Of a stretch of DNA of 64,000 nucleotides, positions 37,677-49,161 are shown one piece after another. Made by a program: the position numbers and the translations under genes. This stretch comes from Circinella minor. Its lineage: Eukaryota; Mucoromycota; Mucoromycetes; Mucorales; Lichtheimiaceae. The stretch is from NCBI GenBank assembly GCA_016758965.1, contig JAEPRB010000006.1:186001-250000 (forward strand), given 5' to 3'. Position 1 is the stretch's first letter; each line of letters opens with the position of its first letter. The notes beneath the pieces are model-generated. The model was not told where the DNA came from. It made no database searches and worked only from the letters and a program-made list of their open reading frames with translations.

Positions 37677-39754
37677 ATGCTTAGACCAAGTCAAAGATCA
37701 TCATCATATGATCGTTTAAGAGCTAAACTAATAAGAAATCCATCCTCTTATAAAGAGGTTAATAAAAAAGACTGGAATCGACCTCAAACACCACATGAAA
37801 TTGCTATCCATGCAATCAAAGGCGGAGCAAGTATGATTATTTAAATGCATTTTTATTTAATCTATATATGATAAAAATTACTTTTTCATTGTTTATCTTG
37901 TCGATTAACTTTAATATATTTTTACTTGATCCCATCTTAAAATAATAATAATAATAATAATAATAATAAACAGGAGCCTTTATTATGGCTTACGGGCTTA
38001 GAGCGGGTGTTCACTTTTGTTTCTATTTGTTACGAGTAATTCGAAAAAAGTATGTGCGTTTACTTTTTTTTTTTTTTTTTCATTTAAGAATATCTTGATT
38101 CATTTTTTTTTTCACATGACTTTTTTTATTTCTTTGTTTTAATAATTAATGATTATCTTTTTATTAAAAGAGCTGCGTTATCGAATATTTTATCAGCAAC
38201 GCTTAAAAATGAAGTCGCTTTACGATTCGGTGCTATGTTTGGTGTATTTGCTTTTCTATGGAAAGGTGTGAATAATGGTATGCGAGTCTATCGTAATAAA
38301 GAAGATCGATTAAATGGATTAGTAGCAGGTGCTGTGGCAGGATTAGCTATCTTATGTGAAAAACAAGAAAAACGTGTTGATATTGCTCAACAATTATTTG
38401 TTAGGTAAGTTTTTTTTTTTAAAAAAAAAAGACAAATTCATTATGTTCATAGGGAAAACTACTTTCTCCTGATAACATGAAAAAGAATGAAATTTGAGCT
38501 GACAAATAAAGAATTCAAATAATTTTTATTTTTTTTAAAAAAAAAAAATTAGAGCACTTCAGGGAGTATATAATGCAGGCAAAGCTCGAGATATTATATA
38601 TTTTAAGAATGGTGACGCATTACTCTTTGGATTAGCTTGTATGGAAATCTTATATGCTTATACTGTAAGTTTTATTTTATATGTTTTGAAGAGCAGCTGA
38701 TATAGAAGAGGTGAAAACGAACAAGAAAGTGAGGATATGGGGGGGGGGAATAGTGTGGGATTATTATATTTATAATAAAATGTGGGGCAATGGAAGGAAA
38801 GGGGGGGGGAGGGAAATGATAGTTTGTATTTTTTAAGGTTAAGAATGTGTCTTGTTATTAAACTGAGATATATTTTTCATTATCATAATTATAAAGATGC
38901 AACCCTCGACTCTTGCCCCGGGTTACTATGATTTCATGATCAAGACGGCTAGAGTACCCCACGATTTGCTGAGACTCAATGAAAAAAATGTCAGAGGAAA
39001 TGCTTTATCAGTCCATGAAACATTAAACGCTATACAAAAATTTCGACCTACAGACAAGGCCATTAAAGCCGTTCAATCTTTACCAGCTCATCCAACAGTT
39101 GTTCCTTGTGAAGCAATTCATCCATGGGTAGATGGGTGTCATGCAACAGCTCTTGAACGTTTTATCAAAGTAGTTCAATCCATGTTTCCTATTTATGGTA
39201 CACTTCATTTGGTGCCTATGCTTATATTCCGTTTCAGCCAATTTAGCAAAATGCCTGTATCCATGTTGTCAAAGACAGCACTTGGTACAGCTAAAAGCTG
39301 TGCTTTTATGGGATTGTTTGTAACTTTATACCAATACCAATTCTGTATGCATCGTAACCTTGTTAAGAACAATATTATTGATTTTAATAGTAAATATTTG
39401 TATGGATTGTTTGGATTCGTATGTTCATTCTCTTCTATCTTTTTGGAAGAAAAGAAACGTCGTGGTGAATTGGCCATGTATTGTTTACCTATTGCTCTCA
39501 AGAGTTATTACCAGATTCTTTATCAACGTAAATGGATCATTCATATCAAACACTTTGAAGTCATGATGACTAGTTTCGCCATGGCCATTATTATGGTAAA
39601 GTATAAATCAAACTTGTTCATTAATGTTTTTTATATACAAAAAAAAAAAATATTAAATTTTTTGTTTTTATTATAGTCATTTTATCAAGAAGAGCCTGAT
39701 GTATTATCATCATTCGTACGTAAAATTATGCTTCATCTTTTCGGTAGAAATTAA
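37677..39754 (+). CDS. TMEM135-like transmembrane protein
   Basis: Six exons (37677-37830, 37974-38049, 38171-38404, 38553-38664, 38897-39595, 39677-39754) close to 450 residues. Two halves are visible. The N-terminal half has AIKGGARAFIMAYGLRAGV and FGAMFGVFAFLWKG, plus Gly/Ala-rich helices. The C-terminal half has a similar pattern (GTLHLVPMLIFRF, ALGTAKSCAFMGLFVTLY) and LFGFVCSFSSIFLEEKKRRGELAMYCLP. The last motif, with helix-LE-x-RRxELAxYxLP, is what I know from TMEM135, a Tim17/22/23-related family linked to mitochondria and peroxisomes in animals. A Cys pair in VVPCEAIHPWVDGCH fits the Cys-rich part of the family. It is a membrane protein of mitochondrion or peroxisome by homology; fungal role is not established to my knowledge. 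Confidence 0.85.
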
Positions 39755-40095
39755 ATTATGTAATATGTATAAAGAAAAAAAAATAAACAGAAAATTATAT
39801 ATATGCAAGATTACAATTTATAAAAAAAAAAATTATAATTGTAAGTGGTTTTGTGTGTGTAGGAGGAAATAGTGGAAAAAAGTATTATACAATGGATGAT
39901 AAAGGGAGTCAAAAAGGAGAAAAAACTGGGTATGGAAAAAGGTACCAGCCCGAAAACCAACCATCAATTCTTGTTTTTTTGTTGTTGTTGGATATGAAAA
40001 GATAGGGAAAAAGAGATAGAAAAAAAAAGGGGGGGGGGTATATTCTATCATTCGTATGATGATACGAAGTGATAAAGTTTTGATTGTTGACCAAT
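39755..40095. other. Convergent intergenic region
   Basis: 341 bp between the 3' ends of the TMEM135-like gene (+) and the F-box gene (-). A-rich with a G9 run near 40030. Nothing else supported. Confidence 0.55.
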
Positions 40096-40746
40096 TTACT
40101 GAGCAGCAATTGTTGATAATGGTATTTGAAGTTGTGTTAATTGTATAGAATAAAGATGAGGTGATGGTGCAATTAATTTTTTGTTTGTTGATGATGTAAT
40201 TGATTTTTCGTGGCGTGTTAAAGCAGCATTAATTTCACAAAGTGCTGCACCTTCAGCAGTGATATCAACTGTTGAACCTTCTGACATGCCTTTTTCTACA
40301 GTGAATACAAAATCTTCACAGTATTGATTTCGTCGTAATAATGAACATTGAATTTGTCGTTTGTGATCGAACATGGTTTTAATTTGAACGGGTTGTTGCA
40401 TAGTAACATTAAAAGTGACTTTTTTTGTACGAGTATCAAAATGTGTTGCTGTGGCAATTGCCTGATCGAGATGTACCTGTTTTTTGAATTAAAAAAAAAT
40501 TATGAATAAGTATAAACAAATTTATTATCATTGGGAGCAGAGAAAGTTGGTATAATAATAGTTAATTTAACATACCAAAACACCCCAATCATTTTTTAAT
40601 GGTCCTGAAGTAATACGTCGTTCGATTTCACCATGACAAAAAGCTTGAATCATTCGACAAGTACGTTCAGTACGTACAAGGTCGGCAAGTGGTAAATATT
40701 CAAGGACGTTAAGAATAATTTCGGTTGGTAATACTGAGATATCCAT
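40096..40746 (-). CDS. Small F-box protein
   Basis: Two exons (40746-40576, 40476-40096) give 183 residues. Residues 5-45 form an F-box: LPTEIILNVLEYLPLADLVR followed by TERTCRMIQAFC, with the expected Leu-Pro start and Leu-pattern helices. F-box proteins dock on Skp1 as substrate adaptors of SCF ubiquitin ligases. The remainder (from VHLDQAIATATHFD) is beta-rich without repeats (no WD40 or LRR), resembling a short ligand-binding tail of unknown specificity. The protein is short for the class, but the start, intron and stop are clean. A (ttg)n-like patch lies just beyond the stop. Confidence 0.78.
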
Positions 40747-42097
40747 TGTTGATAATTTTTATATAGAATTGAGAATTTATCACAAAAGTTAAAAAAAAAA
40801 AAAAAAAGAAACAATAATAGGTAGAAGTAATAAGTAAAAGTGTGATAATATTTATTGTGTAAAAAAGAATTAGCTTTTTTTTTTTTTTTTTGGATTGTTA
40901 ACCTCCGTCTTTATATATAAAAGAAACCAAATCCTTCGGGGGGAACGGGAGTTACCCTCGAAAAAAATAACTACAGCGGGTTTCAGAATCATGGGTTTGT
41001 TGCCGTCATAGGTATAACTTTCTTGACCAAAAATGGGTTTGTTTATCGATAAATAGGTCGCTGTCAAATTTTTTACAACTTTAAATCAGCCAATCAATTT
41101 TTTTTTCTAATTCTTTTCCGATTCCCCCAATCAATCAATCAATCAACTCATCATCATCATTTTAATTGTTTTTCGTTTTTGTATATAAAAGATTTTATGT
41201 GTTACTAATTGTTAAGAAACGTTTTATTTTAAATCAAGGTAAAAAATGAAATTTAATAAAAAAAAAAAAAATTCCCATCGAATAATAATTTATTCTTTTT
41301 TTTTTTTACCACTTAAACAAAATTGGGTGGTCAATGTGTTTTTTTCTATTTTCTATAAAAAAAAATGGTAGAAAACAAAAAAAAAAAAAAATGAAAACAA
41401 GTATATTTTATATTTGATATAAAGAGAATAGAAAAATAATGGAGCGGACATCAACTTTCCCTTCACCCCTTTCCTTCCTTCCTTCCTTCCTTTCTCCTTC
41501 TCCTCCCCCCCCTTTTATTTTTCCTCCCCTTATCATTGCGCGATCCAAATTATATCATTAGCGGATCTGGAACAAAGCTACTAATAGTTGACGCTCAGCG
41601 GGGGGCGATGGTACTTGATAAGCGAAAACAGAATTTTTTTTTTTTTTTTTACGTATACGTATCAGAAAAATATTGCGCGTGCAAAAATGTTGTATAACAT
41701 AAAAAACAAACTCGAGATAAAATTGTCTTCTTAATTTATCTTTTTATGTTTGAAAAATCCTCCATAACTACTACAACTCACTAAACTTTATGGAGAAAAA
41801 TTTTCTATTACTAAAGGAAAATAATAAAACTTATTTTACTCTCACTGTTTGTCAAGCATAATATTTTTATGTTCACATGGGATTTTATATATATATATAT
41901 ATATACAATAATAGGTACATACATTTATGAACCTTATGAGCCTTCCCCCCCCCTTTTCATCATCGTCATCAGTGTCATCATCCACACTAAAAAAAAAAAA
42001 TTTAAAAAAGTTGCAGAATCCAGTAAAATCACATTTTTTAAATTTATATACGAAAAATAAATATATAATATTATTATATACACAAAAGTTAAATATT
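40747..42097. other. Intergenic with two less A/T-rich patches
   Basis: Between the F-box start and the bL35m stop. At 40870-41067 the minus strand holds a 65-codon frame (MTATYLSINKPIFGQ...) in a patch richer in G+C than its surroundings; I cannot decide whether it is a gene. A second such patch, 41529-41622, is listed as an RNA candidate. C-rich pyrimidine tracts lie at 41456-41530, A/T homopolymers around 41260-41400 and (TA)n at 41884-41905. Confidence 0.4.
41529..41650 (+). ncRNA. Candidate Pol III-type small RNA (unassigned)
   Basis: CTTATCA (41529-41535) pairs perfectly with TGATAAG (41616-41622), closing a 94-nt block whose G+C is well above its surroundings. It includes GCGCGATCC and CTCAGCGGGGGGCGATGG. 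Eleven bases later comes T17 (41634-41650), which would terminate RNA polymerase III. It is not a tRNA: no T-loop TTCRA precedes the 3' stem. I find no U1, U2, U4, U5 or U6 core motif. The call rests only on structure and context. Confidence 0.22.
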
Positions 42098-42610
42098 TTA
42101 TTTATATGGCAAAACCTTATGAAGCATCTTTCTTTGTGTTGGGTTAACAATAGTAGATCGACTTAAACGGTTAACTCGTTCAGGAGAAAATGAAGCGTTT
42201 AAATGACGAAGTCCAACTTTCCATCGTTTAAAGTTACCATTGCTGGTAGGAAAAAATCTAAAAAAGATTATATAAATTGCAGAAATGTTAAAAAAAATTG
42301 TATATCTTTTAATCGTCCTATCGCCAAGAAAGCAGATAATAGAATAAATAAAATAAAATAAAATAAAAACGAACCTTTTCTTTGCACCAGAGTGAGATTT
42401 GAGTTTAGTTGCCATACCACGGGTTTGCATTTGTTGAACATTCATAGAGAATGCATTTCGAGCAGCTGTAGCTAAATATTTACAACCATTTATATAAATT
42501 TATTCGAGTAAGGATCGAGTAACAAAATGCCTATTTTTTTTTCGTATTCTTTTTTATTAATGGTTGGTTAAAAAAAAAAGATTTAATTACTTACACAAAA
42601 TGCCAAACAT
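42098..42610 (-). CDS. Mitochondrial large-subunit ribosomal protein bL35m
   Basis: Three exons (42610-42595, 42471-42375, 42257-42098) close to 90 residues. Residues 1-25 (MFGILSTAARNAFSMNVQQM) are a typical mitochondrial presequence: Arg, Ser and Ala, no acids. The mature part matches bacterial L35: ATKLKSHSGAKKRF corresponds to the conserved MKTHRGAAKRF start, and KMLHKVLPY to the C-terminal ...LLPY. The middle holds basic, RNA-binding sequence with the SRSTIVNPTQ segment. L35 sits in the large subunit of the ribosome; here it should act in mitochondria. The first coding exon is only 16 nt, so gene finders may miss the true start. This is the last clear gene before the 11-kb gene-poor zone. 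Confidence 0.92.
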
Positions 42611-44238
42611 TGTATAGTCAAACTATAAAAAACAAAATGCAGCACACATACCCCCTTTGAGATTAGGAAACAGAGTCACGCCTAAAATAGAAAGAATTAT
42701 TATTGTTTCCCTACACATAAATTTCATGCCTGAAATATTTACACTGTAAATTTGATAATAAACCCCACCAAAACTGATTTATTCGTTATTTATTATATGA
42801 GCCAAATTATTAAAGTAATATTGATGGAGAAACTAACAGGTTTTTTTTATTTATTTATTTGGGAATTATTATTGGGCACTTATGATTTCTTAGAATAAAT
42901 CTTCATCTGCTATCAAACTTAATCAGGCTTAGTACTACAACCTAGAAAAACATTAAGGGGTTTGGTTACGGATAAATCCACATTTTTGTTTTGCAAGCAT
43001 CCTATAAATAAAACGTTATCAAACAAGTTTTTATAACTAGTAAACTGCAGCAGCAGCAGCCTTATCATCAGTAGCACTTATTTAATTACTCATTTGTAAA
43101 AATAAAAATAGATACATCTTGTTTGATATCATTATATGTGGATTAAAGAACATATGACCAGCGATAACAAACCTTGAATAATATTCATCAGTTTTATGAA
43201 CATTTTAAGATATATTACTATAATAATTTTATAGATGATGTATAAATCGTGGGATGCAACATAATGATATCAGATCGTTATTTATCTCAAAGAAGTATAA
43301 AAAATGAGGGGAAATGAGGTACATAAATTTATTTCGTATGGATCAAAGTTAACTTATATAATGTTTTTTCAAGATGTCCATAGCAATTCCCAAATTTAAA
43401 AGTACTTTTAATGAAAAAGAACTTTCTTTTCTCGTCTGCTTTTGTTTATAATAGAAGTATTTTTGTGTGACACTCAACTTATATTTTATCACTAGATAAT
43501 AAATGTAATAGGATGATTTTTCAAGAAGAACGTTGATAACTTTATTTGACTATTATTAAAAAAAAGAGTATTGATACCTGCTACATATTTTTTACTAGTA
43601 CCTATATACTCTTAAGACTCACATAAAATAATGGCAGTATCAAGATTTTGATGATTCAACAAGAAATGTATTATCCTTTTTGATTATAGAGAAACAACAT
43701 CTTGAAAAAGAAACCGTTGTAGTATTAAATGATGTGCCAAATATCATATAACCCTCTTACAGTTTATTATATGAAACTGCGCTTCATAAGTAAATAGTTA
43801 CTTTATCTTGATATAATTGAATAGTAGTCATTTTGCTATGTACAAGTAAAGTTCTTCTGTAGTTTACATTTGTGATTTGCACTCTCGCCTTTTAAATATC
43901 TTTCTGCTTATTTATTTATTATATACATATACTATCGTTACCCTACTTTATTTGGTATCTGCTTTTTTTCTTGGTTTTATCTTTATCTGAATAATATCAA
44001 AGCAAAGGATAAAAATAAACAAGATACGAGTCTATCAACCAGCAGTGAGTCATCCAATTATCTTCTCGATTAGATCTGGTGCGTCTGATAAATGGATTAA
44101 AAACCAATCCCGAGTGTTTTCAACTTAACAATACAAAATGTATCGGGTATATATAATTTTGAAAACCTCATGAAATGTAAGCGTTATTAAAATATCAAGA
44201 ATACCCCTCCTCCCTTATCATTCATATTTTTCAAACGA
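42611..44238. other. Gene-poor A/T-rich sequence
   Basis: Start of the gene-poor zone. Apart from the promoter side of bL35m and a (cag)n-like patch near 43047, I see no coding frame, RNA gene or clear repeat. A protein-like stretch around 44040-44130 (SHPIIFSIRSGASDKWIKNQ) has stops on both sides and may be decayed. Confidence 0.45.
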
Positions 44239-45040
44239 ATAATCTAGTAGTATGTATAAAAATCTTCTCTCTTTATATCATCTTAAAGATTTTACTAATT
44301 TAAAGTTTAAATTATTACTATCTTCTTCTCAAAGTTATTATCCCGTCTTATTAACTTATTTTATAACAATTGTTCTAGGTAACGCTAAATCTGCTAATAC
44401 ATTAGCATCTCCAAACCTACCAATACTGTCGAATCAAGTAACTCACTAGAAGAAAATAATTTCAGATTTATTGAAGACTTTATTATCTTTTTGAATAGAC
44501 AATTGACACGAGCATAATATGAACTCCCTCAATAACAAGATACGTGCTGAACAATTAGCTTTTAATGATCTTTCTTCGTTTTGTCGTCATACTAGTACTA
44601 CTACTGCTGTTATTGCTACTGATTTAGTACACGATGATTTCAAGCGTACTTTAGCCAATACGTAAAAAACTTTACAATGCCGGAAATAACAGGAAGCATA
44701 ATAAGTCTATATATTATACCACTTTTAGTAACAACAAGACTGTTGTTACTGGTATTATTGAAGTTGATATTAAGAATAACTATTTTTTTATTTTTCGTTC
44801 AGAAAAACTAGCACAAATGACAGCGGATACTTTTATTTTTGCTTTCAAAACACGTATTTAAACTGACTCACCGTTTTGTATCAGCTAACACAAAGCCAAC
44901 AGCGTACAGAACAGACACAATAAAGGCAATATCTTCATGTATCAACAAGACATTTTTGGATTCTCAAGAGCAATCAAAACGCGCTTATAACACAAGGAAA
45001 AAAACTTGCAGAACCTCACATACACAGAAACAAATGTAAA
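44239..45040 (+). pseudogene. Decayed coding fragments, unknown family
   Basis: Several protein-like stretches lie close together on + in different frames. They are GNAKSANTLASPNLPILS (ends 44449), MNSLNNKIRAEQLAF...KRTLANT (44519 to stop near 44665), and after a frame shift KLYNAGNNRKHNKSIYYTTF leading to EVDIKNNYFFIFRSEKLAQM and a stop near 44861. Amino-acid composition is more protein-like than the surrounding sequence. The pieces look like one gene broken by stops and a frameshift. Family not recognised. Confidence 0.3.
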
Positions 45041-46735
45041 CACTTTTAATATAAGCTTGAAAACAAAAATAATTATTAAAAATAAGAGAGTACGACGTCA
45101 TCCTATTTAATAATATATACATAAAAGAGGAAGTTTAGCAGTATACTTATTTCTTTCTCGTTCTAATGTATCTACCTTATTTATATTTACGTATTTATCA
45201 TAATTATTAGTAATAATATAATTATATATCTATGAGTCTATTTATTTATGTAGGCTATCTCTGATATCTATTATAATGACATGACTAAAGAAAATATCGT
45301 ACGTAATATATTATTATCAGTTTCAACAAGGCTACTTTATTTAAAGATTTTTGAAAGTAAGGTATTAAAGGTATCTGGTGTTGTGCACTTTGGTTGAAAA
45401 ATGAAATTAATGCCTGTACTGACCTGAACAATTTCCTGCTCTGGTGGTTATGGTTCGGGTATCTGTAAACCTATTATTTTTCGCCAATTTTGCAACATAC
45501 TCGAACGCAAGATACAAATATATTGACATATTATATGAGCAAATTACAATAAAATAAAATTTTACAAGAAAACATATAGGATACAAACGAGGACCATGAT
45601 TAAATAATTATTAATTTAATTTTTTTTTGTGTGTTTTTTTGGATAGTAAAGATGTGTAATGCAATCATGCAATCATGCAAAAAGCAGTAATAATAATAAT
45701 ATTATAATATATATGTCTCTTGCATAAAATGTGTTTCACACATCTTGACATACATATTTACTATCTATTTAGAGATAAATAGTGTTCTAGATGGTATGCA
45801 TATTTGTGGCTTTTATTATTAACCTTTCTTAGTATTCGACAGTTTTCACATCCCTTATTTGAAAATACAACCCTGTAGATGGTCTGATGTCTCCCCCCCC
45901 CTTTTTTTAAAAAGTCGGGTAAATAAAATATTTTTCCTTTTCACTTTCTTTTTTTTTCTCCACTCATATTCTACTCTTTTTCTTCTTTATAAAATTATTA
46001 TGTTAATAAAAGATAAATTCATAAAAAAAACCATTTTATTTACAAGTTCCTTTCGGTCATACTTAACTCCTTTACCACTGTGATCACAAGCGTAGAGGTG
46101 AAGTGGAATAATCAATTTAAAATGAGGGCAATATAAGTATCTTGATCGTGTTCTTCTTGTGTCATTGAAGTGACGCGGTGGGTAGAAAGTCATTACCATC
46201 GTCATGTATTATTGGTACTGAAGTTTCTTCTGCGGTTCGTGTATCCTTGTTCACTCTATCCATTAAAAAGCTGGTAGATTATTGCCATAAAGTGAATACA
46301 CAAAAGGAAATAAACTGAGCCCTGGGGGACTTCAGTAATTGGTGAGAAACGATATAAACTTGTGTTATTACTTCAATGGTAACTTTATTAATAAAGATTT
46401 TATTAAATAGATAATAAAGGTAGGTGGAGGTACTATTATTAGTTAATAATTTTTAAATTATATTTTTGTTAACTGAGGTATTGATTTTTAGTATATCCAA
46501 AAAACGCAACTTTGCATAAAGAAGGGAGAAATTTTGTTCGGCGCGTCAAAGGCGTAGTGAACAAAAAAATTGATCGCGATTTTCACAATGAAACATATTT
46601 CACAGAACGGACCTTTGCTTGCAAAAGCTTGTACAAGACAAGAAAGATACTGATAGTAATAATAATGTACCACTGAAATTACAGTTGTTAATTAAAGTAA
46701 TTCAAGTTTTTCAGCAACGACAGTGACAGGGTCAA
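45041..46735. other. Gene-poor A/T-rich sequence
   Basis: No supported gene. A short direct repeat (gcaatcat, three times) occurs at 45662-45680, and a C9T7 run near 45890. A few frames of 60-75 codons exist on both strands, but none looks protein-like. Confidence 0.45.
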
Positions 46736-47640
46736 CAACAGCAGCATTATGAAGCTTTCAAAACATGATAGAACGGATCGTCGGATATACGTAGACACGT
46801 TCCGATGGATAATAAAAGTACATGAAATACTTATCACTGATATTAAATATATCACTACTACTTAGACGGTCAACCTCGGATATTTTGATGTATGTAAAAA
46901 ATAGGTTTTCTGACATCCAGGAGAACCACATTGTTGTTCAAATCATATGTAATTCGAGTTTCGTGCTATTCTCTAACCTTTGTATTCATCAATTACACTT
47001 CCTCAAAGTGACCAATCGAACCCGATTGTAAGTATATACTTACTTGTTTCCATGTCAACCATAGCACCAGCAATCGAATAAGGTGTAGTTGTTTCTATGA
47101 TGATGTTTTCTGAAATATTTATGAATAATATATTAAACTGACGATTTTGTAAATAGAAATTTCAAAATACATACCGAAAAATAAAAGCTGCAGATTTTGA
47201 AAGTTCCAACCAGCATCTTATTGCTAAAAGTTTGACGTCTAGTCAAAATTTTAAAGAGATCTGGATGGGATATTTAGCAAAAGTAGCAAGGGGCAACGGT
47301 TTGGAATTGGTAAGTGTCGAATCTTTAGTAATGGGTTTGGTGCTTCAAGCACGCAGTGAGGAAATTTGAAGCAGCCATTTCAAAAGAAATATATTTTGGA
47401 GCAAAACTAATAAACATATCGACATGGCAGGAAAAATCTCGACCAGACTGGTCGTTGTTAAACATCCTGTATGAAAAACTAGTACAAAATGAAGAATACA
47501 CCATTAAAAATAACTCGCCGTCAAGATCACAAGTAACCTTCTTCTTCTTCAAATACCGAGAGCAGTAATAGCAATATCAAGAAGCTTTCCAAACAAGATA
47601 TTAAAAACTTCGAAAACAAGTTCAAACCTTTTTTGGACCT
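46736..47640 (+). pseudogene. Decayed gene remnant upstream of a miniature element
   Basis: Protein-like stretches on +, broken by stops: KLSKHDRTDRRIYVDTFRW (from 46750); DFESSNQHLIAKSLTSSQNF followed by KEIWMGYLAKVARGNGLELV (47196-47368); an overlapping frame at 47356-47568; and KLSKQDIKNFENKFKPFLDL (to 47640). KLSK appears at the start of two pieces, hinting at duplicated segments. The last piece is cut by the inverted-repeat element at 47647. It could be the 5' part of the family seen at 48.2-49.0 kb. Confidence 0.35.
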
Positions 47641-47646
47641 TATCTA

Positions 47647-47806
47647 CAGCTGAGTTCCGCTTTTTGCACAGGTGGGATTTGGCTCGGAAGTAGTGTCATA
47701 ATTGAGTGTGCAAAAAGTGGGGTCGAAAACAATAAAACTAGAGTCGGTTCTTTGGTAAAAGGTGTCCAAAAAGCGGGTGTATGCAAAAAAAAACGGCTTT
47801 TAACTG
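47647..47806. mobile_element. Pogo/Fot1-like miniature inverted-repeat element, copy A
   Basis: 160 bp flanked by TA on both sides (47645-47646 and 47807-47808). It starts CAGCTGAGTTCCGCTTTTTG and ends CGGCTTTTAACTG, so the ends are diverged inverted repeats of the cag...ctg type. Inside are several gcaaaaagyggg motifs in alternating orientation. No transposase; non-autonomous. It is the most degraded of three related copies. Confidence 0.65.
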
Positions 47807-47808
47807 TA

Positions 47809-48244
47809 ATAGCACGGTGGTTGAAGAACAGATGTAAAAGTTTGTCTTGACCTGTAGTTACAAACAGTAAGTTTTATTATTATTATTAGTAGTATTATCT
47901 TCTTTTTAAACACTTCTCATGTTTCGCATTCAAGATGTTCTTTAATGATTAGCTGTTATCCCTCTACTAATAACACAACTAACTATATTATTAATAGCCC
48001 TTACCATTCAATAATAATGAATCCTCAAGATTCGAACTGAAAGAGTTATTTCACTGATGAAGAGTTGATTGCCTGAGATCGAACGAGAAGAGGAACCAAA
48101 GTTTTGTGAACTTCCAGGAAAAATAAATAAATATTTAGAAAATTACAAAAATTTGGTAATTTTTCTTTATTTTATAGGTTGTACTTAATATATTCGTCTT
48201 TACACAAAGAGCTATTTGATTAACTGGAAATAATAATATAGACA
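47809..48244. other. Spacer with weak coding traces
   Basis: An (att)n tract near 47878 and short protein-like traces around 48010-48060, with stops. Nothing firm. Confidence 0.35.
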
Positions 48245-48989
48245 AGTCTTGACGACATATGGGCGGAAAACATCAAGCATAACTTTCATCCCATTAAACA
48301 AGCGGATATGAACTAGCTTGATTCATCCATTGCTCGGGCGGTCGACATTATTATCAAAAATATCCATAAAAATTATAAAACCAAAGCTGACTTAATAAAG
48401 CGTATTTGGGTTCTGATTCATTGCTGTTTTGATGATGGAGGCGTAGATGCCATTTCGTAAGTTTTTGCTTTAAACATAATCTCTATAAAAGTTGATAAGT
48501 TGGCTGGATGTGGTTAATTTACTCATTAATGTTTGTTTTAGCGGGGAATATGTGTCGAAGGCAACAACACCAAGAGTTAACACAGATCGATCTATTGCCG
48601 CCATCAAAACCATGTCATCACAAAAAACTGAAACAAAACGGACATGTTCGCTACAGAGTTCCTTGAGCTTGTACCCAAATAGTGTCCTTCACGGATCAAA
48701 TCAGATCGGATACTACACATCATCAGCATTTGCATTCGCATACACACATTTAAATGCGGATGGAGATCGGGTGAGCAGATGTCAGATGTCATTGTAAACT
48801 TTACCTGAAAAGCAGAAAAAACTACTGGTGTTTGTCATTAATAACACAGAAGCAATTTACGAAGCAGGTATGAAAATACCAAAAACCTTGAAAGATATGA
48901 TGTATCTTCTTGCAAATGAGTGTCCTTCTCGGTTCCGTCAGTTAAAGATTTGTGGTTTTGTTAAAAGTGGTAGGTCTATTGTTTGGTGA
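48245..48989 (+). pseudogene. Broken copy of a mucoralean multicopy protein family (unnamed)
   Basis: The frame SLDDIWAENIKHNFHPIKQ continues past an in-frame TAG (48314-48316) into ARAVDIIIKNIHKNYKTKAD and WVLIHCCFDDGGVDAIS. A good intron (GTAAG at 48457, ttttag to 48541) then joins in frame to GEYVSKATTPRVNTDRSIAA. After about 48620 the frame seems shifted. The last piece, KKLLVFVINNTEAIYEAGMK to LKICGFVKSG, stops at 48987-48989. From memory, multicopy hypothetical proteins in Mucorales have this segment order and the phrases CFDDGG, DAISG and K(L/I)PKxxKDM; that link is unverified. It has at least one stop and one frameshift, so it is inactive. Function unknown. Confidence 0.5.
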
Positions 48990-49161
48990 CTATGAGCTGA
49001 TTAATATGATTAAAGTGTTAGTACTGACTTGGGAGGCCACTTGCTTCAATGTTTATTAGGATTGATTATTTTACCATTAATAAGAATTCTCCACCACCCA
49101 ATAGATCAATTTGTCCGTGTTATATATAATGCAAAAATAGTAATGAATGGTGTTGTTAGCA

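Noticed and set aside
41529..41622. 7-bp terminal stem suggesting a tRNA
   Set aside because: The 94-nt block lacks a T arm before the 3' stem and lacks a recognisable anticodon arm; kept only as an unassigned RNA candidate.
46488..46673. Minus-strand 61-codon frame
   Set aside because: Aromatic-rich composition, no similarity I can recall, and no splice context.
48020..48045. Minus-strand GTTCGAATC resembling a tRNA T-loop
   Set aside because: The flanking bases do not form a 5-bp T stem, and no A box or acceptor stem is present.
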